A stretch of DNA of 64,000 nt from Hippopus hippopus. Lineage: Eukaryota > Mollusca > Bivalvia > Cardiida > Cardiidae. Where the stretch lies: positions 10,241,918 through 10,305,917 of the forward strand of contig OX328104.1 of NCBI GenBank assembly GCA_946811185.2. Reading direction: 5' to 3'. The translations under genes were made by a program, and so were the position numbers. Of the stretch, positions 62,201 to 64,000 are shown piece after piece (the first letter of the stretch is position 1; each line of letters opens with the position of its first letter). The notes under the pieces are model-generated. The model was not told the origin of the DNA. It did not search any database and saw only the letters and a list, made by a program, of their open reading frames with translations.

Positions 62201-63372
62201 AAGGAGGTACTGGATGATGCGGAATGTTTCTTTTTCTAACCACGCAGAGTCCCCAACAACCAAATGCTTTCTTGCGGGCTTCTCATTGTGAAACTGTAAC
62301 ATAGGGTGAAGCCTAAATGACTTGGATGTGTGTGATATTTGAAATATTACTTTGGTTAAAATGAAATACAGTCAAACCTGTATTGAGCAAGCAGGTAAAG
62401 ACCACCTGATGAGCTCTTGCTTGACCTTATCCCATACAACAAAAACTTAGAATTGGCTGAATCAAAGGCATTTTCAAACGACAAAATGAAAGCCTTTGAT
62501 GGGATTTATCTTTCAAAGAGTGAATACATTGTGGGAAAGAGAAAATGCTGTTTCGAAGCATTTTCTCATTTTCCAACAATGTTCTCAAAAGCCTCTTTCC
62601 TCGGGGTCGTTAAAACACAGGCTGGATGATTTTTGTTTATTAATTGTTGCCAATGGGTGCCCATAAAGGCGATACCCCCAGAGGGCTACTAGTTTTGTTA
62701 TGGGGGATAGTGCAGGATACAGGAACAAATCCATCATGAATTATGCCTGGTTCTTTAACTTGCTCAGAGTATGGCACTATCACATTAAAAAGCGGCCTAT
62801 TGAAAACATTAAAGGAAAAGGAGAAAATGCTGGAAAACAGCATTTTTCTCCTTTACCCACAATGGTTTCTTCATTTTCTAAAGCAAAGTCAATCATTTTT
62901 GTGGCAATTAATATGTTGTCTGCAAATACAAGTTCGAGTTTGCCAAGTCAGAAATTTTGTCATCTTGTAAGGAGTTAAAATGTGCAAGGAATATGACAAT
63001 TCTGTTAACTCTTTACCACACAAGAAAAATGTAGACTTATCCAAATTTAGAGCAACTGGAGACAGCAATTTAAATGTGACTCAAATGAGGAAATTTGTCT
63101 TTGATAGGGTAGAAAACACTGTGCGAATAGCATTTACCAGCATTTTCTCCTTTTCCCACAATTTTTTCAAAAGGCCTCTACCTTAGGGTCATTAAAAGCT
63201 GGGATTGTGTGGTAAAGGGTTGCAAAGTTCAGAATACACATTATATTACCACACCATTTATTACCTGGAAGAAAGATTGTTTGAATTCATTCAGGTAGAG
63301 TCGACATTTTGAAAAGCTCTTTCTCTCTGTGAACTCAGCATAAAACTGCAGAAATGGAAGTAATGGGGAATT
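38021..63372 (-). CDS. SPG11: SPG11 (spatacsin), C-terminal part, 17 exons
   Basis: Spatacsin works with spastizin (ZFYVE26) and AP-5 in lysosome and autophagic lysosome reformation. Seventeen minus-strand exons, from 63372-63265 down to 38207-38021, join with consistent phases to about 898 residues plus stop, the C-terminal portion of a protein near 2,400 residues in vertebrates. Recognition rests on the conserved C-terminal blocks LLTGVGRYNEMIYIFDSL, LKTAILDYLKRYHPTDSE, SFIKDNCLRQAQTC, and NNVKKLLQHCKDIKL near the end. These are the Spatacsin_C region of helical repeats. No signal peptide or membrane segment is seen in this part. One exon (51111-50961) reads one base short. Every sizeable intron carries MITEs. 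Confidence 0.92.
38571..38823 (+). repeat. MITE-C copy
   Basis: TGAGCCATGCTCTGTGAAAA to GAGCAGGGCTCATA. Palindrome CCATGTCAGCCTACGCA...CAGGCTGACATGG. SPG11 last intron. Confidence 0.8.
38891..39060 (-). repeat. MITE-C copy, truncated
   Basis: GAGCCACGCTCTGGCAGAAG starts it; the GCATTTCCGTGCTGC and CAAGCAAGTCATGAC blocks follow. The palindrome half is missing. Confidence 0.65.
39401..39552 (-). CDS. SPG11: SPG11 exon w16
   Basis: TGTTACAG acceptor, GTAACG donor, 152 nt. Encodes AYIISEAYQQKEAWALALCN and MRGNLKYLQEFRSHIRITSQ. Confidence 0.92.
39710..40012 (-). mobile_element. tRNA-derived SINE, reverse
   Basis: The reverse complement begins AGCCCCAGTAGTGCAGTCGG, has the AGGATTGATGATAGTCATTG block and ends TTTAAACACCATACAATCAA. 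SPG11 intron. Confidence 0.85.
40081..40305 (-). repeat. MITE-A copy
   Basis: Starts TTAACACTTTACCACACAGT. Centre ATGCTGGAAACCAGAATTTT is slightly imperfect. Ends TTGTGTGCTAAAGAGTCAA. Confidence 0.8.
40626..40830 (+). repeat. MITE-A copy
   Basis: Starts TTAACTCTTTACTACACAAC. Palindrome with GGTGACC centre. The right terminus is lost. Confidence 0.7.
40991..41221 (-). repeat. MITE-A copy
   Basis: TTAACCCTTTACTACACAAT to TCTTTTGGTAAAGAGTTA. Palindrome centre GGTAACC, consistent with reverse orientation. It lies 125 bp from SPG11 exon w15. Confidence 0.8.
41346..41572 (-). CDS. SPG11: SPG11 exon w15
   Basis: ATCTTCAG acceptor, GTAGAG donor, 227 nt. Encodes QLQKAAQYFSEAAESFIKDN and CLRQAQTCVRKARLVALQQK, conserved in spatacsins. 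Confidence 0.92.
41600..41810 (-). repeat. MITE-A copy, palindrome eroded
   Basis: CAACCATTTTCCAAACCATC to TTGTAAAGGGTTAA. Only a partial palindrome (GGGAAAAAAAAAGCTGGTAG). Confidence 0.7.
41880..42107 (+). repeat. MITE-A copy
   Basis: TTAACCCCTTCAAAAACAAC to TTTGGTAAAGGGTTA. Palindrome essentially perfect: CATTGTGGGAAAAGGAGAAA with CCCGCAATG on the far arm. Confidence 0.85.
43290..43524 (+). repeat. MITE-A copy abutting SPG11 exon w14
   Basis: TTAACCCCAACCAGACATCA to GATTGTTTCATAAAGGGTAA. The palindrome's second arm begins ACCAGCTTTTTCTCC. Its end lies 24 bp from the exon edge. Confidence 0.8.
43548..43716 (-). CDS. SPG11: SPG11 exon w14
   Basis: CTTTCAG acceptor, GTATGT donor, 169 nt. 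Encodes VSKLKTAILDYLKRYHPTDS and YSMVALKFMMYREIAQLLQD, a family hallmark. Confidence 0.93.
43865..44068 (+). repeat. MITE-A copy, diverged
   Basis: ATCAAAACTGAAAGCATCTG to GATTGTTTGGTAAAAGGTAA. Palindrome changed to ATGCTGGATTTCTGCATTTT. Confidence 0.65.
44130..44256 (+). repeat. MITE-A left part, split by a mariner insertion
   Basis: AGCAAATGCTTTCAATAAAG leads into a complete palindrome ending CTTTTTCCACAATTTTTA. The right part resumes at 45596 (CAAAATTCTTTTTTCTCAAG ... GTGTGGTAAAGGTTTAAG). Confidence 0.85.
44257..45595 (+). mobile_element. mariner element (1339 bp), DD34D, TA duplication
   Basis: Left end CGAGGGCTGTTCGATATGTA and right end, reversed, TGAGGGTTGTTCGATATGCA form inverted repeats of about 33 bp with few mismatches. 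TA flanks both sides (44255-44256, 45596-45597). The whole element carries one transposase frame and is inserted in a MITE-A copy within an SPG11 intron. Near-complete ends and one internal stop suggest recent arrival. Confidence 0.9.
44431..45522 (+). pseudogene. mariner transposase with one in-frame stop
   Basis: A single frame covers 363 codon positions before its terminal stop. It is broken only by a TGA at 44803-44805 (after RILKV), where a CGA-to-TGA change at a CpG would explain it; the likely start is the methionine of MVGKRIKN. The N-terminus has two helix-turn-helix regions (SYETVRSWRKKF; YTIRDIANAVGI). Catalytic residues are D in FTGDETWVHY, D in LHDNAPSHTS and D in LAPCDFFLFP, with 34 residues between the last two (DD34D). 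This would be enough for transposition if read through, but as it stands the product is truncated before the catalytic domain. Confidence 0.9.
45596..45652 (+). repeat. MITE-A right part after the mariner insertion
   Basis: TACAAAATTCTTTTTTCTCA to GATTGTGTGGTAAAGGTTTA completes the MITE-A begun at 44130. Confidence 0.8.
45790..45897 (-). CDS. SPG11: SPG11 exon w13
   Basis: TTTGTAG acceptor, GTATAA donor, 36 codons. Encodes TRLLTGVGRYNEMIYIFDSL, the most conserved spatacsin signature seen here. Confidence 0.93.
45930..46425 (+). repeat. MITE-D copy
   Basis: It begins TATTTCAAGCTTTTCGGTAG and ends in the hairpin GGTGAAAGATCGAAATTTAT ... ATTTCAATCTTTCACTGTAA. It starts 32 bp outside SPG11 exon w13. 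Confidence 0.75.
46690..46880 (-). repeat. Old SINE relic
   Basis: CAGCAGTGACAGAGGAAAG, CAATGACTATAATCAGTTCT and GGCAGAGCTCAGATTGAAAC match the reversed SINE body and head with heavy divergence. Confidence 0.5.
46977..47201 (+). repeat. MITE-A copy
   Basis: CTCTGTACCAAATGACAAAA to GTGTGGTAAAGGGTTGA with a perfect palindrome core. It ends 15 bp from SPG11 exon w12. Confidence 0.85.
47217..47359 (-). CDS. SPG11: SPG11 exon w12
   Basis: TATTTTCAG acceptor, chosen over an inner CCTGCAG because only it keeps phase; GTAAGT donor. 143 nt encoding LTLQTEVLILAHDCYTAACD and MEGISNILRAARILTAHLEA. Confidence 0.9.
47405..47612 (-). repeat. MITE-A relic
   Basis: Flanks survive (AAGCTTTTGAAACATTGTG; TTTTGTCTGGTACAGAGTTAA). 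The palindrome is broken (GAAGCTGGTTCACCAGTGTT). Confidence 0.65.
47706..47915 (+). repeat. MITE-A copy missing the right palindrome arm
   Basis: ACCCTTTCCCAAATGACTAA to CTGTTTGGTAAAAGGTCAA. GAGAAAATTCTGGTCAGAGT is followed directly by CATTATTTTCAAAAGCC. Confidence 0.7.
47935..48148 (-). CDS. SPG11: SPG11 exon w11
   Basis: GTGATAG acceptor, GTAGAC donor, 214 nt (phase 0 to 1). Encodes VAGFLSDAILRTFKVSLGQS and FDPGDNFKDFHQIIRLCENP, the latter a conserved spatacsin block. Confidence 0.9.
48882..49094 (+). repeat. MITE-B full copy (213 bp)
   Basis: TTAACCCTTAGGCTGCTAAG to TAGCAGGATAAGGCTTAA. The palindrome AAGATCAGACTGCACAGAAT / GTGCAGTCTGATCTTGG is clear. Confidence 0.85.
49184..49321 (-). 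CDS. SPG11: SPG11 exon w10
   Basis: ATTACAG acceptor, GTGGGC donor, 46 codons, phase 0. Encodes VLEMGYDDVVTGDDYIILGS and AKFRLAADFLRTSSLSSEE. Confidence 0.9.
49388..49640. repeat. MITE-A symmetric copy (left half on both sides)
   Basis: The left side reads GATGACAAAATTTTTATG ... AGGGTAGAAAG. The right side reads the same half reversed (TGCTACCCTTTCACAGTCAA ... TGTCGTCTGATAATGCTT). No normal right half is present, so the whole copy folds back on itself. Confidence 0.75.
49924..50171 (-). repeat. MITE-C copy, palindrome reduced
   Basis: GAGTCATGTTCTAGAAAAAA to CATTAAACCCCCTATTCACA. The palindrome is shortened (GGTCAGCCTGCAAAGACTCT). Confidence 0.7.
50471..50689 (+). repeat. MITE-A copy sharing its end with a neighbour
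   Basis: TTAACTCTTTACCAAACAAC to GGGATTGTGTTAA. The terminal TGGTAAAGGG is missing and TTAA (50686-50689) also begins the next, inverted copy. Confidence 0.8.
50686..50916 (-). repeat. MITE-A copy, inverted, sharing TTAA
   Basis: TTAAACCCTGTACCAAACAA to GTTATATGGTAAAGTGTTA. Palindrome centre GGTAATCAGC. Confidence 0.8.
50961..51111 (-). CDS. SPG11: SPG11 exon w9, reads one base short
   Basis: TCTGTAG acceptor, GTAAGT donor. It enters in the frame ISLTSNIQPLIESVTEETEQ...NHCEQSK but must leave in the frame TCIRILTAFKIAV. As read it is 151 nt where the neighbours require 152, so a one-base deficit lies at or near the A/T run at 51001-51004. A sequence or assembly error is most likely; a disrupting allele is the alternative. 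Confidence 0.75.
51475..51605. repeat. Fold-back element (TGTTTCAGTGTA ends)
   Basis: TGTTTCAGTGTAATTTCAAA at the left pairs with TTTGATCATACACTGAAACA at the right. An inner stem has ATATTTTCACTTGTGGC-TTTGCCACTCATGAAAATAT. A MITE-D copy follows directly, so this may be a related or flanking stem. Confidence 0.65.
51606..52123 (+). repeat. MITE-D copy
   Basis: TCTATTTATTTCATGCTTTC to ACCGTAAAAAACAATTATCC. The hairpin arms TATTTCATCTCATGAACATC / GATGTTCATGAGATGAAATA are perfectly matched and longer than in the other copies. Confidence 0.8.
52147..52378 (+). repeat. MITE-A copy
   Basis: TTAAGCCTTCATCACATAAC to GGTTTGGCAAAGGGTTAA. Palindrome near-perfect, GGTTACC centre. Confidence 0.85.
52437..52695 (+). 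mobile_element. tRNA-derived SINE
   Basis: AGTCTAGTAGCGCATTTGGT (diverged A box), GGTTGAAATCCCCAGCTTGG (B box), AATATTGTGCAAAGTACTGG and CATGGATAGGTGCACTGGCA body blocks. Confidence 0.75.
53171..53318. mobile_element. Short TIR element beside an SPG11 splice donor
   Basis: Ends ATACCCCCGC / GCGGGGGTAT are perfectly inverted. The interior holds a degenerate (ACACGGACGG)n minisatellite at 53220-53272. The element ends 3 bp before the donor hexanucleotide of exon w8 (which lies on the minus strand). Confidence 0.7.
53329..53467 (-). CDS. SPG11: SPG11 exon w8
   Basis: TTGTAG acceptor, GTGAGT donor, 139 nt (phase 0 to 1). Encodes TFIRLSLGVMGMEDLTPEIL and HRQSIMAPVALLRNSS. A short TIR element begins 10 bp into the following intron. 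Confidence 0.87.
54014..54130 (-). CDS. SPG11: SPG11 exon w7
   Basis: ATATTAG acceptor, GTGAGA donor, 39 codons encoding ELQALLKLVGDLLKEGMISE and CRVTINFEVYSKDLAITL. Confidence 0.87.
54225..54453 (-). repeat. MITE-A copy
   Basis: TTAACCTTTTACCATACGAT to TGTTATTTGGTAAAGAGTCA. Palindrome centre GGCAATCAGC, far arm CACCTTTTCGCACAAGG. Confidence 0.8.
54908..55094 (+). repeat. MITE-A copy lacking the left palindrome arm
   Basis: TTTAACATACGACAAAGTTT to AGTGTCGAAAAGGGTTAA. GAAAGGGCAACCAGCATTTT shows the junction where the first arm is missing. Confidence 0.75.
55606..55833 (-). repeat. MITE-A full copy, directly followed by MITE-C
   Basis: TTAACCCTTTACCACACAAT to GTCTGGTAAAAAGGTTAA. Palindrome perfect with GGTAACC centre. 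MITE-C starts 7 bp further on. Confidence 0.88.
55841..56104 (+). repeat. MITE-C full copy
   Basis: GAGCCGTGCTCTGTGAAAAG to, reversed, GAACCATGCTCTGGCAAAAG. Palindrome CCCAGGTCAGCCTGCGCA-GTCCG-CGCAGGCTGACCTGGG is near-perfect. Confidence 0.85.
56250..56390 (-). CDS. SPG11: SPG11 exon w6
   Basis: ATACCAG acceptor, GTAGTG donor, 47 codons. The peptide (SVKESDKWTDEQRVKPMSDN...) is polar and probably a poorly conserved linker. Confidence 0.8.
56622..56845 (-). repeat. MITE-A copy with the palindrome flipped
   Basis: AGCAAACCATCAACCTGTTT to AAATTTTGTAGTTTGCTGAA shows reverse orientation, yet the centre is GGTTACC, the state usual in forward copies. Confidence 0.75.
56901..57115 (+). repeat. MITE-A copy, palindrome collapsed
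   Basis: TTAACTCTTAATGAAACAAT to TATGTGATAAAGTTTAA. Only AAAGGGAAAAGGATGGTTTTCTCC-like core remains. Confidence 0.7.
57136..57316 (+). repeat. MITE-A copy ending 18 bp from an SPG11 exon
   Basis: TAACTCTGTACCAAACAACA to GGTATAGGGTTAA. Left arm deleted (CATTATGGTTACAAGAATTT). Exon w5 begins at 57334. Confidence 0.75.
57334..57501 (-). CDS. SPG11: SPG11 exon w5
   Basis: TGTTTAG acceptor, GTAACA donor, 56 codons. Encodes a hydrophilic stretch, ERAGLLEMCLEYMKQDETLS and WTDIYRKMWRNRIQEQIELS. Confidence 0.88.
57548..57783 (-). repeat. MITE-A copy
   Basis: TTAACCATTTACCAAACAAA to GTCATTTGGTAAAGGGTAA. Palindrome slightly decayed (GCTTGTAACCAGCATTTTCT). Confidence 0.8.
57784..57931 (+). repeat. MITE-A palindrome plus one flank
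   Basis: TTTTAAAAACATTGTTAGAA to GTGTGGTAAAATGTTAAA. Left flank mostly missing, joined directly to the 57548 copy. Confidence 0.7.
57985..58213 (-). repeat. MITE-A full copy
   Basis: TTAACCCTTTGCCACACAGT to GTGTTTGGTAAAGAGTTAA. Palindrome perfect except centre GGTAAACAGC. Confidence 0.88.
58690..59420 (+). repeat. Satellite-like tandem array (about 145-bp unit, about 5 units)
   Basis: Units repeat GACC(T/A)A(G/T)TTTCATGAGTAT-AGACT, AAAATGTGGCCTC, TTTTTCTA(A/T)GATT-GTCC and GTGACCTACTTTTTGAC, with 10-20 percent drift between units. No coding potential. It lies in the SPG11 intron between exons w4 and w5. Confidence 0.8.
59600..59737 (-). CDS. SPG11: SPG11 exon w4
   Basis: ATTTTAG acceptor, GTAAGT donor, 46 codons. 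Encodes IQNQKDLLSVSELWNSKQAR and a KFYKDCLETANKH segment. Confidence 0.88.
59771..60000 (+). repeat. MITE-A full copy (230 bp)
   Basis: TTAACTCTTTACCAAATGAC to GTTTGGTAAAGGATTAA, TTAA at both tips. Palindrome GAGAAAAGGAGAAAATGCTG / GGTTACC centre. It begins 34 bp outside SPG11 exon w4. Confidence 0.88.
60001..60720. other. Intron stretch without recognised features
   Basis: AT-rich, with T runs at 60117-60124; no exon, hairpin family or RNA gene recognised. Confidence 0.5.
60727..61026 (+). mobile_element. tRNA-derived SINE joined to an inverted SINE head
   Basis: CCCTGTAGCTCAATTGGTAG and CGCTGGTTCGATCCCCAGCT form a good tRNA-like head, with body to GGATAGGTGCACTGGCAA. From 60973 the sequence continues as a reversed SINE head (CAGCAACCTCCTGGTCTCAA ... 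TACCAGGCTC), so two elements or one rearranged element are joined. Confidence 0.8.
61077..61294 (-). CDS. SPG11: SPG11 exon w3
   Basis: ATTTTAG acceptor, GTAAGT donor, 218 nt. Encodes PDYRKLHNMMQCLKGVDIEP and YDEARNFAGFAGIPADCVT, a spatacsin helical-repeat block. Confidence 0.9.
61358..61550 (-). repeat. MITE-C copy, truncated
   Basis: GAGCAGCACTCTGGCAAAAG, GCATCTCCGTGATGCGTCAT and CAAGCAAGTCATCACATAAT match the reversed family. It ends in an A-rich tract before a short GGTCAGCCTG. Confidence 0.7.
61605..61828 (+). repeat. MITE-A copy with the palindrome flipped
   Basis: TTAACTCTTTACTGAACAAC to AGTGTGGCAAAGGCTTTA. Flanks are forward but the centre is GGTAACC. Confidence 0.78.
62116..62293 (-). 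CDS. SPG11: SPG11 exon w2
   Basis: TGTTACAG acceptor, GTAGGT donor, 178 nt (phase 0 to 1). Encodes FHNEKPARKHLVVGDSAWLE and a helical segment ending ITLVFKTE. Confidence 0.88.
62422..62623 (+). repeat. MITE-A copy, diverged
   Basis: GACCTTATCCCATACAACAA to CGTTAAAACACAGG. Palindrome centre ATGCTGTTTCGAAGCATTTT. Confidence 0.7.
62755..62978 (-). repeat. MITE-A copy
   Basis: TATTGAAAACATTAAAGGAA arm, centre GCTGGAAAACAGC, to GTCATCTTGTAAGGAGTTAA. Confidence 0.75.
63005..63221 (+). repeat. MITE-A copy lacking most of the left arm
   Basis: TTAACTCTTTACCACACAAG to GTGTGGTAAAGGGTTGC. The junction ACTGTGCGAATAGCATTTAC precedes an intact right arm. It lies 44 bp from SPG11 exon w1. Confidence 0.78.
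63265..63372 (-). CDS. SPG11: SPG11 exon w1 (rightmost in window)
   Basis: TTGCAG acceptor, GTAATA donor, 36 codons encoding NSPLLPFLQFYAEFTERKSF and NEFKQSFFQ. Phase 0 on both sides; earlier exons are beyond the window. Confidence 0.85.
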
Positions 63373-63489
63373 CTGCAACAGAAAAAGAATATTGGGGTCA
63401 AACTTAAGTCATGTCAATTTTTTTTTTTTTTTTGAGTTTCTGATGAAAATTCACTAAATTCATTATGAAAACAGCTGAACAGATACCTC

Positions 63490-63706
63490 TATTCCAAATC
63501 CTGTATTTCTTTGACCCTAAGGAAGAATGCTCTTGAAAACCTTGTTGAAAAAAGACAGCATTCTGGTAACCAGTATTTTGTCCCTTTCCCACAATGCTTT
63601 CTACCCTATTAAAGGCAAATCCCAGCATTAAAGCCACACTTGATTTATCTTCTGCAAATCCTTTGAATTTGGAAGAGTCTAATATTTCATCGTCTGGTAA
63701 AGAGTT
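63490..63706 (-). repeat. MITE-A copy, moderately diverged
   Basis: ATTCCAAATCCTGTATTTCT to CATCGTCTGGTAAAGAGTTG, centre CTGGTAACCAG. Confidence 0.75.
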
Positions 63707-64000
63707 GATACATTTCCTCCTGCTGACAATTTTTCTCATCATAGAGCTGTGAACATGTGAATACACAATGGTAAAAGGAAAAGCATTTGTTCACAATGAG
63801 CAATTTATCATTTTGGCACAATGTTTTCACAAGTTTTCAAGTGGTAAATGATACTTTCACTTGATTATCCTACATTTTCGTTTGTCAAAATTTTCCTGTA
63901 CAGTATTGCTTGTTTCTATAATGTAATGCTTGTTTTACCTGGATTTCAATTGCATTCAGTCATTGCACAGTAGCTGAACTTAATATTCATGTATTTCCAG

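Noticed and set aside
63720..64000. A further SPG11 exon at the right edge
   Set aside because: No acceptor-donor pair with an open frame joining phase 0 of exon w1 could be found; the next exon is probably outside the window.

Overview
The window is a repeat-rich, AT-biased animal genome segment. Intron-exon structure, gene content and the repeat families (tRNA-headed SINEs, palindromic MITEs) point to a mollusc, most likely a bivalve. That placement is inference, because no species-specific marker is present.

Four protein-coding genes can be rebuilt exon by exon from splice signals and frame continuity. (1) 1-8748, minus: 5' part of a UBAP1 (ESCRT-I subunit) gene, four coding exons, running off the left edge. 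(2) 15900-22051, plus: a complete four-exon GPR157-like G-protein-coupled receptor of 486 residues. (3) 25589-36858, plus: a complete four-exon gene for a small secreted PAN / EB-like / EB-like / PAN protein of 272 residues. (4) 38021-63372, minus: the last 17 exons (about 898 residues) of SPG11 (spatacsin), running off the right edge. Genes 3 and 4 converge at about 36.9-38.0 kb. A possible orphan zinc-binding first exon lies at 13061-13315, minus. UBAP1 and SPG11 both belong to endolysosomal trafficking biology, but nothing here shows that they are functionally linked.

Most of the rest is mobile DNA. A 2.8-kb terminal-inverted-repeat element with TTA/TAA target duplications occurs twice in opposite orientation (5839-8661 and 29497-32311). 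A mariner element with a DD34D transposase broken by one stop codon sits inside a MITE (44257-45595). tRNA-derived SINEs, Tc1 transposase debris and four palindromic MITE families (called A-D here) fill introns. MITE-A is about 225 bp with TTAA...TTAA ends and a near-perfect 57-bp central palindrome. It is present in roughly 45 copies, is especially dense in SPG11 introns, and in one case its terminal TTA supplies the SPG11 stop codon.

The most unusual signals are these. The MITE-A palindrome stays conserved while the flanks drift, and a tandem array at 23.5-24.2 kb carries matched substitutions in both arms. Some copies have lost the palindrome cleanly and one is symmetric over its whole length. 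MITE-C and other elements lie within a few bases of splice sites. The UBAP1 linker carries four YxN motifs beside proline-rich SH3-type ligands. One SPG11 exon reads one base short.
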